Shown: in pieces, positions 18,078 to 28,370 of the stretch
How the letters are laid out: each line of letters starts with the position of its first letter
Position numbering within the stretch: position 1 is the first letter of the stretch
Source of the DNA: Bradyrhizobium sp. SZCCT0153
GTDB taxonomy: Bacteria; Pseudomonadota; Alphaproteobacteria; Rhizobiales; Xanthobacteraceae
DNA: 64,000 bases
Direction: 5' to 3'
Assembly: GCF_018129995.1 (NCBI RefSeq)
Contig: NZ_JAFCKS010000002.1
Coordinates: forward strand, 1,054,001 to 1,118,000
The notes under the pieces: generated by a model
Database searches by the model: none
Told to the model about the DNA's origin: nothing
What the model saw: the letters and a program-made list of their open reading frames with translations, nothing else
Translations under genes and position numbers: made by a program

Positions 18078-18908
18078 ATGGCCAAGAAGAAGCGCGGCGA
18101 TGCTCACGGTGGCGGTCACGGCTGGTTCGTGACCTTCGCCGACCTGATGGGCCTGATGATGAGCTTCTTCGTGATGCTCGTCGCGTTCTCGACGCAGGAT
18201 GCCAACAAGCTGAAGATCGTCGCCGGTTCGATGCGCGACGCCTTCGGCGTGCAGAGCGAAGCGCGCTATTCCGGTATCGTCGAGTCCGACGGTCTGCCGA
18301 CACGTCCGCGGCTGAAGAACGTCGACCATATCCAGCCTGAAGACTCCTCCAACACGCCGACACCGGACCAGGAGGACCGCGACCGCACGTCGGGCGCGAA
18401 GATCAAGGTCGACCGCAATTTCGCCCTCGCCGCGGCCTCGCTGCGTCAGGCGTTGCAGGACATGCCGGAACTGACCGAGATGTCCAAGCACATCATGTTC
18501 GAGGAAACCAAGCAGGGCCTCAACCTGGAGATCGTCGACCAGGACGGCCGCTCGATGTTCGCCGACGGCTCCAAGGTCCCCTACGACCGCACGCGGCGCC
18601 TGATCGAGAAGCTCGCCGTTCCGCTCAAGGCGACGCCGCTTCGCGTCTCCATCGCAGGCCATACCGCAGCCGGGTTCGTGCCGACCCGCGGCGACTACGG
18701 TGCCTTCGACCTGTCGGCCGACCGCGCCAATGCCGTGCGCCAGATCCTCGAACGCGAGGGCCTGCCGGCCTCGCACATCTTCGCCGTCGCCGGCAAGGCG
18801 GACACCCAGCCGCTGTTCCCGGACGATCCCTCGCTCGCGGCCAACCGGCGGGTGACCATCACACTGATGCGCGAAGACCCGCCGCTGCCGCCGAATCTGA
18901 AGCCCTAG
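18078..18908 (+). CDS. motB: MotB/PomB-type stator protein with OmpA-like peptidoglycan-binding domain
   Basis: A 276-residue partner of the preceding MotA-like protein. A short charged N-terminus leads into a single membrane helix, WFVTFADLMGLMMSFFVML, whose Asp22 is the ion-binding residue. A periplasmic linker (about 60-125) is followed by an OmpA-like domain with GHTA, LSADRANAVRQIL and NRRVTITLM, which anchors the stator to the cell wall. The VTFADLM helix is the PomB-like form. No flagellar structural genes are in the window. Confidence 0.88.
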   Translation: MAKKKRGDAHGGGHGWFVTFADLMGLMMSFFVMLVAFSTQDANKLKIVAGSMRDAFGVQSEARYSGIVESDGLPTRPRLKNVDHIQPEDSSNTPTPDQEDRDRTSGAKIKVDRNFALAAASLRQALQDMPELTEMSKHIMFEETKQGLNLEIVDQDGRSMFADGSKVPYDRTRRLIEKLAVPLKATPLRVSIAGHTAAGFVPTRGDYGAFDLSADRANAVRQILEREGLPASHIFAVAGKADTQPLFPDDPSLAANRRVTITLMREDPPLPPNLKP

Positions 18909-18952
18909 TTTTCGGGCGAGGCGGACGCTGCTTCGCTTGAACCTGATCCCGT

Positions 18953-18967
18953 TCCGATTCAATCGGA
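18953..18967. repeat. Short palindrome after motB
   Basis: TCCGATT-C-AATCGGA forms a perfect 7-base-pair inverted repeat about 45 bases after the motB stop. Related GATTCAATCGGA-centred palindromes are frequent in Bradyrhizobium intergenic DNA. It may help end the stator transcript, though no U-run follows. Confidence 0.45.
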
Positions 18968-19154
18968 GTGGAAAGGCTTTCGGCACTTGCGCTACCATCT
19001 TACCTGAGGCATGTCGTCGCGCTTGCGATGACCGTTGCTGCGCCGTCACAGCATCTGCCCCGGCGCCTGCTATGGTGGGGTGCCGATTGACAGGCGCGCC
19101 AGAACCGTCACAAGCGCCGGATCAATTCTCTGGAAGAAGCGTTTCTAGTTTCAC

Positions 19155-21053
19155 ATGACGGCGAGCATCACATCCACCGAAGCTCAGGATGGGCCGGTCA
19201 CCTCGGGTTTCTGGGGCCTGACGCTCGGGAGCATCGGCGTCGTCTTCGGCGATATCGGGACGTCGCCGCTCTACGCGTTCCACGAGGCGGTCCGGGGTGC
19301 GGCCCATGGCGAGCCGGTCTCGCGGGTCATGGTGCTCGGCGTGCTCTCGCTGATCCTGTGGGCGCTCTTCATCGTCGTCACCGCCAAATACGTCCTGCTG
19401 CTGCTGCGCGCCGACAACAACGGGGAGGGCGGCACGCTCTCGCTGATGGCACTCGGCCAGCGTGCGCTCGGACGGCGAAGCTGGTTCCTGCTCGCGCTCG
19501 GCGTTGTCGGCGCCTCCATGTTCATCGGCGATTCCATGATCACGCCGGCAATCTCGGTACTGTCGGCAGTCGAGGGCCTGAAGCTCGCCACCCCCGCCTT
19601 CGAGCATTACGTCGTGCCGCTCACCGTCTTCATTCTGGTGCTGCTGTTCGCGGTCCAGAGCAAGGGGACCGCGCTGGTGGCCTCGGCGTTCGGGCCGGTG
19701 ATGGTGATCTGGTTCAGCTGCCTAGCGGTGATGGGCGCCGTCCATATCGCCGACGATCCATCGGTACTGGCTGCGATCAATCCCTACTACGCGCTGCAAT
19801 TCCTGCTCTCACACGGCACCATCGGCCTCGTCACGCTGGGCGCCGTCTTCCTGGCGGTCACCGGTGGCGAGGCGCTCTATGCCGATCTCGGCCATTTCGG
19901 CCGCAAGCCGATCCAGTCGGCCTGGATGTTCTTCGTGCTGCCTTCGCTCTTGATCAACTATTTCGGGCAGGGCGCGCTGGTGCTGTCCGACCCCGGTGCG
20001 ATCGAGCATTCGTTCTATCGCATGGTGCCCGAATATCTGGTGCTGCCACTGGTCGGACTCGCGACCGCAGCGACCGTGATCGCGAGCCAGGCGGTGATCA
20101 CCGGCGCCTATTCGCTGGTCTATCAGGCGGTGCAGCTCGGCCTCTTGCCGCGCTTCGAGGTGCGTTACACCTCCGAGACTCATGCCGGCCAGATCTATCT
20201 GCCGCGGGTGAACCGGCTGCTGCTGATCGGCGTGATGCTGCTGGTGCTGTTGTTCCACACCTCCAGCAATCTGGCTTCGGCCTACGGCATCGCGGTCTCC
20301 ACCACCATGGTTGCCGACGGCATCATGGGCTTCGTCGTGATCTGGAAATTGTGGAACTGGCGCGCTGCAACGGCAGCCGCCGTGATCATGCCCTTCGTCG
20401 TCGTCGACATGACCTTCTTCAGCGCCAATCTGCTCAAGCTGCTCGAAGGCGCCTGGGTACCGTTGCTGTTCGGCGTCGTCATGGCCGGGACGATCTGGAC
20501 CTGGCGGCGCGGGACGGGGATCCTGATCCAGAAAACGCGCCGGATCGAGGTGCCGCTCGACGACCTGATCAAGAGCCTGGAGAAGCGGCCGCCGCACATC
20601 GTCAAGGGCACGGCGGTATTCCTCACCAGCGATCCTTCCTTCGTGCCGACCGCGCTGCTGCACAATCTCAAGCACAACAAGGTGCTGCACGAGCACAACG
20701 TGATCCTGACCATCGAGACCGCGCAGACACCGCGGGTCGATCTGTCCGATCGGTTCCGGATGGAGAAGATCAGCGACAAGTTCTCCAAGGTCCGGCTGCG
20801 CTTCGGCTACATGGAGCAGCCGAACGTACCCAAGGCGCTCGCGATCGCGCGCAAGCAGGGCTGGCAGTTCGACATCATGTCGACGTCGTTCTTCGTGTCG
20901 CGGCGCTCGCTCAAGGCCTCGGCGCAGTCCGGCATGCCGCTCTGGCAGGACCATCTGTTCATCGCGCTGAGCCGGTCTGCCAATGACGCCACCGACTATT
21001 TCCAGATTCCCACCGGACGGGTGGTTGAAGTCGGCACCCAAGTCACCATTTGA
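19155..21053 (+). CDS. kup: Kup-family potassium transporter (first copy)
   Basis: A 632-residue KUP/HAK/KT potassium uptake permease (proton symport). The N-terminus carries the family block [24 protein letters not shown], shown here only in part: [10 protein letters not shown]. It also has [12 protein letters not shown] and [17 protein letters not shown], and about twelve membrane helices to residue 445. The C-terminal cytoplasmic domain (about 450-632) ends [10 protein letters not shown]. It is followed 141 bases later by a close paralogue in the same orientation. Start ATG at 19155 is the only one giving the standard N-terminus. Confidence 0.93.
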   Translation: MTASITSTEAQDGPVTSGFWGLTLGSIGVVFGDIGTSPLYAFHEAVRGAAHGEPVSRVMVLGVLSLILWALFIVVTAKYVLLLLRADNNGEGGTLSLMALGQRALGRRSWFLLALGVVGASMFIGDSMITPAISVLSAVEGLKLATPAFEHYVVPLTVFILVLLFAVQSKGTALVASAFGPVMVIWFSCLAVMGAVHIADDPSVLAAINPYYALQFLLSHGTIGLVTLGAVFLAVTGGEALYADLGHFGRKPIQSAWMFFVLPSLLINYFGQGALVLSDPGAIEHSFYRMVPEYLVLPLVGLATAATVIASQAVITGAYSLVYQAVQLGLLPRFEVRYTSETHAGQIYLPRVNRLLLIGVMLLVLLFHTSSNLASAYGIAVSTTMVADGIMGFVVIWKLWNWRAATAAAVIMPFVVVDMTFFSANLLKLLEGAWVPLLFGVVMAGTIWTWRRGTGILIQKTRRIEVPLDDLIKSLEKRPPHIVKGTAVFLTSDPSFVPTALLHNLKHNKVLHEHNVILTIETAQTPRVDLSDRFRMEKISDKFSKVRLRFGYMEQPNVPKALAIARKQGWQFDIMSTSFFVSRRSLKASAQSGMPLWQDHLFIALSRSANDATDYFQIPTGRVVEVGTQVTI

Positions 21054-21070
21054 ACGCAATCGGCCGACCT

Positions 21071-21085
21071 ATGCAAATTTTGCAT
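21071..21085. promoter_or_regulatory. AT-rich palindrome between the two kup genes
   Basis: ATGCAAA-T-TTTGCAT is a perfect 7+1+7 inverted repeat in a GC-rich background, 18 bases after the first kup stop and 109 bases before the second kup start. It could be an operator for the downstream gene or a weak hairpin; no U-run follows. Confidence 0.4.
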
Positions 21086-21194
21086 GGTGAGGGCCCAGAA
21101 TCGGGCTAGGCTATGCCGGTAGCGCAGGCCTATAAGCCGCGCGCCCTTCCGCCGTTGTGCAGTGAAGCATTTTTAGAGGCCATCAGGCTCTCCC

Positions 21195-23123
21195 ATGACA
21201 AGTGACGTAGCGATTTCCGCCCCGGAAACGGCGGCGACCAATGGGCATGGCGATGCCCACACCACGGCCCGCTTCGGTGCGCTGACGCTCGGCAGCATCG
21301 GCGTCGTTTACGGCGACATCGGCACCAGCCCGCTCTACGCGTTCCGTGAGGCGGTGATGGCTGCCTCGGGCGCGGAGGGGGTGCCGACGCCCGCGGCCGT
21401 GCTCGGCGTGCTCTCGCTGATCCTGTGGGCCCTCATCGTGGTGGTGACGCTCAAATACGTCGTGATCCTGCTCCGTGCCGACAACAACGGCGAGGGCGGC
21501 ACGCTGGCGCTGATGGCGCTGGCCCAGCGCGCGGTCGGTACCCGCGGGGCGACGATCGTCCTGCTCGGCATCATCTCGGGCGCCCTGTTCTACGGCGACG
21601 CCGTCATCACCCCGGCGCTTTCGGTGCTGTCGGCGATCGAAGGCATGAAGGACATCACCCTGCACTTCGAGCCCTATGTCGTGCCGCTGACCGTGATCAT
21701 CCTGGTCGGCCTGTTCGCCGTGCAGTCGCGCGGCACCGCGCGGGTCGCCGCGTTTTTCGGCCCGATCATGTGCGTCTGGTTCGCCGTGATCGCGGTTGCG
21801 GCGATCCATCCGATCATCCAGCAGCCGCAGGTGCTGTTTGCGCTGAACCCGCTCTACGCCGTGTCCTTCATGATCCACCACGGCATCATCGGTTTCGTGA
21901 CGCTGGGCGCGGTGTTCCTGGCGGTCACCGGCGCCGAGGCGCTCTATGCCGACCTCGGCCATTTCGGCAAGCGGCCGATCCAGACCGCCTGGCTGTTCAT
22001 CGTGCTGCCGTCGCTGGCGCTGAACTATCTGGGGCAGGGCGCCCTCGTCCTCGGTGATCCCGGCGCGATCGTGAGCCCGTTCTTCCAGCTCTTCCCGCAA
22101 GGCTTTTTACGTGGCTGCATGGTCGTGCTGGCCACCGCCGCAACGGTCATCGCGAGCCAGGCGGTCATCACCGGCGCCTATTCGCTGACGCGCCAGGCGA
22201 TCCAGCTCGGGCTGCTGCCGCGCTTCGAGATTCGCCATACCTCCGAAGCCCATTCCGGCCAGATCTTCATCCCGCGCATCAACCAGCTTCTGCTGGTCGC
22301 CGTGGTGCTGCTGGTGCTGTTGTTCCGCTCCTCCAGCGCGCTGGCGTCGGCCTATGGCATCTCGGTTACCGGCACCATGGTGGTCACGGCGATGATGGGC
22401 TTCGTCGTGATCTGGAAGGTCTGGAAGTGGTCGCCGTTCGCGGCTGCCGCCCTGATCGCGCCGTTCCTGTTCCTCGACCTGACCTTCCTGGCGGCCAATT
22501 TGCTCAAGGTGTTCGAGGGCGGCTGGGTGCCGCTGGCGCTCGGCGCGCTCATGATCATCCTGATGTACACGTGGCGGCGCGGCAGCCGGCTGCTGTTCGA
22601 GAAGTCGCGCAAGCTCGAATTCCCGCTCGCCGACCTCGTGGCCATGCTTGAGAAGCGGCCGCCGCAGCGCGTGTCCGGCACCGCCGTGTTCCTGACCAGC
22701 GATCCCCTCAGCGCGCCGACCGCGCTGATGCACAGTCTGAAGCACTACAAGGTGCTGCACGAGAAGAACGTCATTCTCACCATCGAGACCGCACAGACCC
22801 CGCGCATCGATCCGGCCGAGCGGGTGAGGCTGGAACAGATCAGCCCGACCTTCTCCAAGGTGACGCTGAAGTTCGGCTTCATGGAATCGCCCAACGTGCC
22901 GAAGGCGCTGGCGATCGCCCGCAAGCTCGGCTGGCAGTTCGACATCATGTCGACCTCGTTCTTCCTGTCGCGGAGGGCGCTCAAACCGGCCGCCCATTCG
23001 GGCATGCCGCGCTGGCAGGACCGGCTGTTCATCTCGCTCAGCCGTTCCGCCAACGATGCCACCGACTATTTCCAGATCCCCAGCGGCCGCGTCGTCGAGG
23101 TCGGCACCCAGGTGACGATCTAG
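21195..23123 (+). CDS. kup: Kup-family potassium transporter (second copy)
   Basis: A 642-residue paralogue of the preceding Kup, alike along its whole length. It has the same N-terminal [14 protein letters not shown] and [12 protein letters not shown] blocks, the pore-region [18 protein letters not shown], and an almost identical C-terminus ending [10 protein letters not shown]. The variable N-terminal tail (about 25 residues) is different. Such tandem copies may differ in potassium affinity or pH range. It sits 71 bases upstream of the noncoding stretch that precedes the rhodanese gene. Confidence 0.93.
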   Translation: MTSDVAISAPETAATNGHGDAHTTARFGALTLGSIGVVYGDIGTSPLYAFREAVMAASGAEGVPTPAAVLGVLSLILWALIVVVTLKYVVILLRADNNGEGGTLALMALAQRAVGTRGATIVLLGIISGALFYGDAVITPALSVLSAIEGMKDITLHFEPYVVPLTVIILVGLFAVQSRGTARVAAFFGPIMCVWFAVIAVAAIHPIIQQPQVLFALNPLYAVSFMIHHGIIGFVTLGAVFLAVTGAEALYADLGHFGKRPIQTAWLFIVLPSLALNYLGQGALVLGDPGAIVSPFFQLFPQGFLRGCMVVLATAATVIASQAVITGAYSLTRQAIQLGLLPRFEIRHTSEAHSGQIFIPRINQLLLVAVVLLVLLFRSSSALASAYGISVTGTMVVTAMMGFVVIWKVWKWSPFAAAALIAPFLFLDLTFLAANLLKVFEGGWVPLALGALMIILMYTWRRGSRLLFEKSRKLEFPLADLVAMLEKRPPQRVSGTAVFLTSDPLSAPTALMHSLKHYKVLHEKNVILTIETAQTPRIDPAERVRLEQISPTFSKVTLKFGFMESPNVPKALAIARKLGWQFDIMSTSFFLSRRALKPAAHSGMPRWQDRLFISLSRSANDATDYFQIPSGRVVEVGTQVTI

Positions 23124-23282
23124 TCAGGCAAACCAAGGCCCCACTTCAAGTCGCTGCGATTTAGCTTTAACTTGCAGGACCGAGCTCAAGCCTTTGTAGC
23201 GCTTGATTTTCGTGAGCCGAGAGGCGAGGTTGCCGCCGGCCGGGATCGCTCCGGCATGCGGCTGCGACGTTTGGAGGATGAT

Positions 23283-23609
23283 GTGGCAAATCAAGTGCAG
23301 GATCTGACCCCGGACGAGGTCTCCAAGGGTGTCGCGGAAGGACGCTATCTGCTGGTCGACGTCCGTGAGCCGAACGAGGTCGAGGCCGAGGCCTATCCCT
23401 ACGGCGTGGTGGTGCCGCTCTCGACCTTCGATCCCAAGGCGATCCCCGATCCCGCCGGCAAGGAGGTCGTGTTCGCCTGCCGCTCGGGCAAGCGCTCGGT
23501 GACCGCCTCGCTCGCGGCGCAGGCGGCGGGCCTGCCTTACGACAAGCATCTGGCCGGCGGCATGCTCGGGTGGAAGGCGGCGGGCCTTCCCAGCAAGGTC
23601 GGCGGCTGA
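23283..23609 (+). CDS. Rhodanese-like (sulfurtransferase) domain protein
   Basis: A 108-residue single-domain rhodanese. The active-site loop is FACRSGKRS, with Cys66 as the persulfide-carrying residue; LLVDVREPNEVE and AGGMLGWKAAG are the other family marks. It moves sulfane sulfur to an unidentified acceptor, cytoplasmic. The GTG at 23283 is chosen because GGAGG lies about six bases upstream; upstream in-frame sequence lacks rhodanese features. The aminotransferase gene starts eight bases after its stop. Confidence 0.88.
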   Translation: MANQVQDLTPDEVSKGVAEGRYLLVDVREPNEVEAEAYPYGVVVPLSTFDPKAIPDPAGKEVVFACRSGKRSVTASLAAQAAGLPYDKHLAGGMLGWKAAGLPSKVGG

Positions 23610-23617
23610 CCCGGCCG

Positions 23618-24796
23618 ATGTCCAAAAGCTCGTCCCTCAACAAGGTCTTTGCCGACCTTCCCGTCACCATCTTCGAGGCGATGTCGCAGGCCGCGCGCGA
23701 CAATGCCGCCATCAATCTCGGCCAGGGCTTTCCCGACGATCCAGGCCCTGAGGACATCCGCCGCGCCGCGGCCGACGCCTCGCTGAACGGCTACAACCAG
23801 TATCCGTCGATGATGGGCCTGCCGGAACTGCGGCAGGCGATCGCAACCCATTACGGCCATTGGCACGGCCTCAAGCTCGATCCGATGAGCGAGGTGATGG
23901 TGACCTCCGGCGGCACCGAGGCGCTGACCTCGGCCATCCTCGCCGTGGTCCAGCCCGGCGACGAGGTGGTCTGCTTCCAGCCGGTCTATGATTCCTACCT
24001 GCCGATCATCCGCCAGGCCGGCGGCATTCCGCGCCTCGTCCGGCTCGAGCCGCCGCACTGGCGGCTGAATGAGGACATGCTGAAAAGCGTCTTCAATTCA
24101 AAGACCAAGGCAGTGCTCTTCAACAACCCCTTGAATCCCTCCGCGGTGGTCTATCCGCGCGAGGATCTCGAGCTGCTGGCGCGCTACTGCCAGGAGTTCG
24201 ACGTCATCGCGATCTGCGACGAGGTCTGGGAGCACGTCACCTTCGACGAGCACAAGCACATCCCGCTGATCACCATCCCCGGCATGCGCGAGCGCACCAT
24301 CAAGGTCGGCTCGGCCGGCAAGATCTTCTCGCTGACGGGCTGGAAGATCGGCTTCGTCTGCGCCGCGCCGCCGCTGCTGCGCGTCGCCGCCAAGGTGCAC
24401 CAGTTCCTGACCTTCACCACCGCACCGAACCTGCAGGCCGCCGTTGCCTACGGCCTCGGCAAGTCCGACGACTACTTCCTGTCGATGCGCAAGGACCTGA
24501 CGCGGAGCAGGGACCGCTTGGCCAGGGGGCTGGAGAGCCTCGGCTTTCCCGTGCTGAAGTCGCAGGGCACTTACTTCCTCACTGTCGACCTGTCCCCGCT
24601 CGGGCTCAACGAGAGCGACACCGAGTTCTGCTGGCGGATTGTGAAGGAATACAAGGTGGCGGCGATCCCGGTGTCGGCCTTCTACGAGCAGGACCCCGTG
24701 ACTTCGGTGGTGCGCTTCTGCTTTGCCAAGAAGGACGAGACGCTCGACACCGCGCTGGAGCGGCTGTCGGATGCGGTGCGCGGGCGCAAGAGGTAG
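23618..24796 (+). CDS. PLP-dependent aminotransferase, class I/II
   Basis: A 392-residue fold-type I aminotransferase. NLGQGFPD and YNQYPSMMGLPELR form the N-terminal substrate region; TSGGTEAL binds the PLP phosphate; CDEVWEHV holds the Asp that pairs with the pyridine nitrogen. Lys235 in GSAGKIFSLTGWKIGF is the Schiff-base lysine. The GQGFPD start is typical of kynurenine/glutamine/methionine aminotransferases (YbdL/CCBL group) rather than AspC. The ATG at 23618 follows the rhodanese gene by eight bases, and the binding-protein gene begins six bases later, so these form a short operon. Confidence 0.9.
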   Translation: MSKSSSLNKVFADLPVTIFEAMSQAARDNAAINLGQGFPDDPGPEDIRRAAADASLNGYNQYPSMMGLPELRQAIATHYGHWHGLKLDPMSEVMVTSGGTEALTSAILAVVQPGDEVVCFQPVYDSYLPIIRQAGGIPRLVRLEPPHWRLNEDMLKSVFNSKTKAVLFNNPLNPSAVVYPREDLELLARYCQEFDVIAICDEVWEHVTFDEHKHIPLITIPGMRERTIKVGSAGKIFSLTGWKIGFVCAAPPLLRVAAKVHQFLTFTTAPNLQAAVAYGLGKSDDYFLSMRKDLTRSRDRLARGLESLGFPVLKSQGTYFLTVDLSPLGLNESDTEFCWRIVKEYKVAAIPVSAFYEQDPVTSVVRFCFAKKDETLDTALERLSDAVRGRKR

Positions 24797-24802
24797 ATCG
24801 AG

Positions 24803-25912
24803 ATGACGAACGTCAGCGGCTGGAGGCTTTGCCTTGGTTTTGCAATCGTAGCCGCGCTGACGCTTTCCGCCCCTGCAAAGGCCGAGGAGCGGGTCGTCAA
24901 CTTCTACAACTGGTCGAACTACATGGCGCCCGACGTCCTTGAGGCCTTCACCAAGGAGACCGGCATCAAGGTCGTCTACGACACGTTCGACGCCAACGAG
25001 ACGCTGGAGACCCGCCTGATGGCCGGCAAATCCGGCTACGACGTCGTGGTGCCGACCGCCTATTTCCTGCAGCGCCAGATCAAGGCCAACATCTTCCACA
25101 AGCTCGACAAGTCGAAGTTGCCGAACCTTAGCCATGCTTGGCCCGTGGTGACGCAGCGCCTCGGCATCTACGACCCCGGCAACGTCTACGCCGCCAACTA
25201 CATGTGGGGCACAACGGGCATCGGCTACAACGTCGCCAAGGTGAAGCAGATCCTCGGGGCTGATGCCAAGATCGACAGCTGGGACATCGTCTTCAAGCCG
25301 GAGAACCTCGCCAAGTTCAAGGACTGCGGCGTGCACATGCTCGACTCCGCCGACGACATCTTCCCCGCGGCGCTGAGCTGGCTCGGGCTCGATCCGAACT
25401 CGACCAAGCAGGCCGACCTGGAGAAGGCCGCCGACATCGTCGCAAAAGTCCGCCCCTCCGTGCGCAAGTTCCATTCGTCCGAATATTTGAGCGCGCTCGC
25501 GACCGGCGAGATCTGCTTCGTGGTCGGCTGGTCCGGCGACATCATGCAGGCCCGCGCCCGCGCGGCGGAGGCGAAGGGTGGCATCGAGATCGGCTACACG
25601 ATCCCGAAGGAGGGCGCGCAGATGTTCTTCGACAATCTCGCGATCCCCGCGGACGCCAAGAACGTCAGCGAGGCCTACGAGCTGATCAACTATCTCTACC
25701 GTCCCGACGTCGCCGCCAAGAATTCGGACTTTTTGTCCTACGCCAACGGCAACCTCGCCAGCCAGAAGCTGGTCGACCCGAAGATCCTGAACGACAAGAA
25801 CATCTATCCGGACGAGGCGACGCTCGCAAAATTGTTCGTCATCACGGCGCGCGATCCGGCGACGCAACGCGTCATCAACCGGCTCTGGACCAAGGTGAAG
25901 ACGGGGCGATAA
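24803..25912 (+). CDS. Polyamine-type ABC transporter substrate-binding protein (PotF-like)
   Basis: A 369-residue periplasmic binding protein with a signal peptide (LCLGFAIVAALTLSAPAKA, cut before EERVVNF). The VNFYNWSNYMAPDVLEAF start, GYDVVVPTAYFL and MWGTTGIGYN are the hallmarks of the PotD/PotF spermidine/putrescine group. SADDIFPAAL and FVVGWSGDIMQA line the binding cleft in that family. No permease or ATPase gene is next to it, so it probably serves a transporter encoded elsewhere. It shares an operon with the aminotransferase, which could hint at polyamine or amino-acid catabolism. Confidence 0.88.
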   Translation: MTNVSGWRLCLGFAIVAALTLSAPAKAEERVVNFYNWSNYMAPDVLEAFTKETGIKVVYDTFDANETLETRLMAGKSGYDVVVPTAYFLQRQIKANIFHKLDKSKLPNLSHAWPVVTQRLGIYDPGNVYAANYMWGTTGIGYNVAKVKQILGADAKIDSWDIVFKPENLAKFKDCGVHMLDSADDIFPAALSWLGLDPNSTKQADLEKAADIVAKVRPSVRKFHSSEYLSALATGEICFVVGWSGDIMQARARAAEAKGGIEIGYTIPKEGAQMFFDNLAIPADAKNVSEAYELINYLYRPDVAAKNSDFLSYANGNLASQKLVDPKILNDKNIYPDEATLAKLFVITARDPATQRVINRLWTKVKTGR

Positions 25913-26156
25913 GTGTTCCCGCGATCAACCTCAAAACCAAATCCGCAAAACAACCCCATGCACAGTAGAACCGCGATTTCGGCGGTGATGCTCAAGTGCC
26001 GATGCCGCTTGATTGAATTGGCGTGCGCGCGCAAAGGCGCTTGGCGCACCTCATGGACTACACGACGTGAGCCGTCCGACGCGCCGCAGAGTCAGGCGTG
26101 GGTCATTTGACACGTCGGGCAAAACACTGGCATGATGACATCCTGCCCATCACCGC

Positions 26157-28370
26157 TCAGAACCCGACACGCAGGCCCGCGCGGCCGCTGACCACGTTGG
26201 AATTGTCGGCCAGCGCCAGATATTCGGCGGCGGCGAAGAAGCTGACATTGCGGCTGCGCCACTCCAGTCCCAATCCGCCGAAGTAACCCCAGACGTTGGC
26301 TTGACCCGGTGTCGCGAACGGAATGGCCTGGCCGAGCAGGGCGGCGTTGACGGTGGAGCCGCCGACGCGCTGCGTGCCCAGCACGCCGCCGGAGAGACTG
26401 GTGGAGAGCTCGTTCATCGGAGCGATCGCCACGCTCCGCGTCAGCTTGACCTCGCCGCGCTCCTCGACTGTGCTTGCAGTCTGCGTGCCCACCGTCAGCG
26501 GCGCGCTGGTGCCGGTCTCGGTGTAGCCGTCGAAGGCACCGAAGAGATAGCGCACGCGCGTGCTCGGCGTCAGCGTGTAGGTGGCATCCGCGAGCTGGCC
26601 GAGCGCAAAGCGATGGCCGAAGGTCAGCTCAGGGCTGACATACCAGCCGTTGAAGGAGCCGACGGCGTTCTCGATACCGTTAAGCGCGAGATTGTTGTTG
26701 ACCGTGCGCGTCGTGATGTTGCGCGAACCGCCGCCCTGGATCGCGCCATGCAGGAAGGAGGCGCCGAAATCGTAGCGGGCATAAGCGCCCGCGAACAGCA
26801 TGTTGGAATCGGTGCCGCCCAGGCCGAGATCGATGCTGGTGCGGGTCTTGCCGCCGCCGAGGAAGACGCCGGTGTGCAGGTCGGGACGCGCCGCGAAATC
26901 GGCGCCGATCATGCCGCCATAGAACAGATTGGCGGTGCGCAGCACGACGCCGTCCTGCTGCTGGATGCGCTGGCCAGCAAAGCCGCGCGCCCACATCGTG
27001 GTGCCGTCGGCATAGGTCAATGTCGGCGCCTTGAAGACGGCGGCCTCGCTTGCATAGGCGGACGAGAGCCCCGGCAGTGACGCAAAGGCATCGTCGAAGC
27101 GCGAGGGCGCATCAGGTCCCGCGAAGGCGAGCGGCGCGCTGCCGCCGGACGTGCCGCCGGAAAACACCGGCACGGCATCGGACACGCCGCGGGTGAGGTC
27201 GGTCAGCGTGCGCCGGTTCGCGGCGAAGGAGGTGACGTCAACGGTGACAATTTGATTGCCGAGCACCACATAGGGCGTCGTGCTGGTGATGGTCGCGCCC
27301 GCCAGCGTATCGAAGGTCAGGTTCTGGTTGCCGGCGCGGACGTTGATGGTGTCGCCGCCGCCGCTCGTGATGATCGCGCCGACGATATGCGAGCCCGGCA
27401 GCAGGGTCAGTACGTCGGCCGTCTGGCTTGGATCCCATGCATTGTCGAACCTCAACGCCGCCGTCTCGCCGATGATCGTGCCGGAATTGGTTACATTCAG
27501 TGTTCCGTAGCTGTAGATACCGATGCTGGATGCTCCGCTGGCGCGAATGGTGCCGGAGTTCGTGACACTGCCGCCGCTAATGGTGATGCCGCGGCTCCCA
27601 GATCCGGTCGCTTCGATCAACCCGGAATTCACGACGTTCACGCCGAGGCCGCCAATGATGCCGTAGCCGCCGTTCCGCCCCAGGATGGTGCCCGAATTCA
27701 TGACGTTGCCGGACTCCAGGTATATGCCGGATATGTCGAAGACACTGTCCGACCCCATGATGGTTCCGGTGTTGATGATGTTGGCGTTCCATGCGCTGAC
27801 GGCAGAGCCAAATATCAGCGACTGGATCGTGCCGGAGTTGGTGAGGTTGAGGGTGTTGGTGGACGCTACGCCGTAGAAATATCCGACAATGGTACCCGAG
27901 TTCGTCACGTTGACGTCGGTGCCGGAGACTGCGCTGCCGCCGGTAAAGCCTCCGTTCCATGGAATCCCGATCCCCCGGATCGTACCGGTATTCGTCAGGT
28001 TGATGGTGGTGGCCGAAACGGCCACGGGGAAGTCTCCGTTCGCCTCAATCGTGCCGGCATTGGTGACGTTTGCCGTGATTGCGCTGATGCCCATGCTAAT
28101 CGTGCCCACCGCTGAGATCGTACCGGCCGCAGTATTGGTCAATGTCAGTGTCGCCGTGTCGCTGACGCCGATGCTGTTGCCCGAGATTGTCGTCGCGTTC
28201 GTGCAGGTTTGATCGGTGCCGGCGATGGCGCAGGAGGTCTGCGCCCGCGCTGTCGCAAGCGGACATGACAGCAGCGCCAGGGCGGCCAAGGCGCAGACGA
28301 TCTTGCCCAGCCTCGTCCGCATTGCGTGTTGGCTCGCGAGCCGGGAGCCGATGTGCCGCCTACCATTCAT
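26157..28370 (-). CDS. Autotransporter with NSGTI-rich passenger
   Basis: A 737-residue type V autotransporter. It has a Sec signal peptide (core IVCALAALALLSCPLATARA), a passenger (about 45-400) of short degenerate repeats built around LTNTGTI and VTNSGTI and predicted to form a beta-helix, a linker, and a C-terminal beta-barrel (about 458-737) ending in Phe (GRAGLRVGF), as required for outer-membrane assembly. The ATG at 28370 overlaps the stop of the upstream autotransporter by 11 bases and has AAGGG upstream; a second ATG at 28322 would give a shorter signal peptide. It is probably translated with the upstream gene. Confidence 0.87.
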   Translation of the reverse strand: MNGRRHIGSRLASQHAMRTRLGKIVCALAALALLSCPLATARAQTSCAIAGTDQTCTNATTISGNSIGVSDTATLTLTNTAAGTISAVGTISMGISAITANVTNAGTIEANGDFPVAVSATTINLTNTGTIRGIGIPWNGGFTGGSAVSGTDVNVTNSGTIVGYFYGVASTNTLNLTNSGTIQSLIFGSAVSAWNANIINTGTIMGSDSVFDISGIYLESGNVMNSGTILGRNGGYGIIGGLGVNVVNSGLIEATGSGSRGITISGGSVTNSGTIRASGASSIGIYSYGTLNVTNSGTIIGETAALRFDNAWDPSQTADVLTLLPGSHIVGAIITSGGGDTINVRAGNQNLTFDTLAGATITSTTPYVVLGNQIVTVDVTSFAANRRTLTDLTRGVSDAVPVFSGGTSGGSAPLAFAGPDAPSRFDDAFASLPGLSSAYASEAAVFKAPTLTYADGTTMWARGFAGQRIQQQDGVVLRTANLFYGGMIGADFAARPDLHTGVFLGGGKTRTSIDLGLGGTDSNMLFAGAYARYDFGASFLHGAIQGGGSRNITTRTVNNNLALNGIENAVGSFNGWYVSPELTFGHRFALGQLADATYTLTPSTRVRYLFGAFDGYTETGTSAPLTVGTQTASTVEERGEVKLTRSVAIAPMNELSTSLSGGVLGTQRVGGSTVNAALLGQAIPFATPGQANVWGYFGGLGLEWRSRNVSFFAAAEYLALADNSNVVSGRAGLRVGF

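Noticed and set aside
17187..19049. A 620-codon minus-strand reading across the stator genes
   Set aside because: Antisense to motA and motB, which have full motifs and good starts; composition is not protein-like.
26060..26156. A stretch reading GTCATTTGACACGTCGGGC downstream of the binding-protein gene, which resembles sequences I associate with mobile-element or gene remnants in Bradyrhizobium
   Set aside because: No transposase fragment, terminal repeat or target duplication could be recognised around it, so no element is called.
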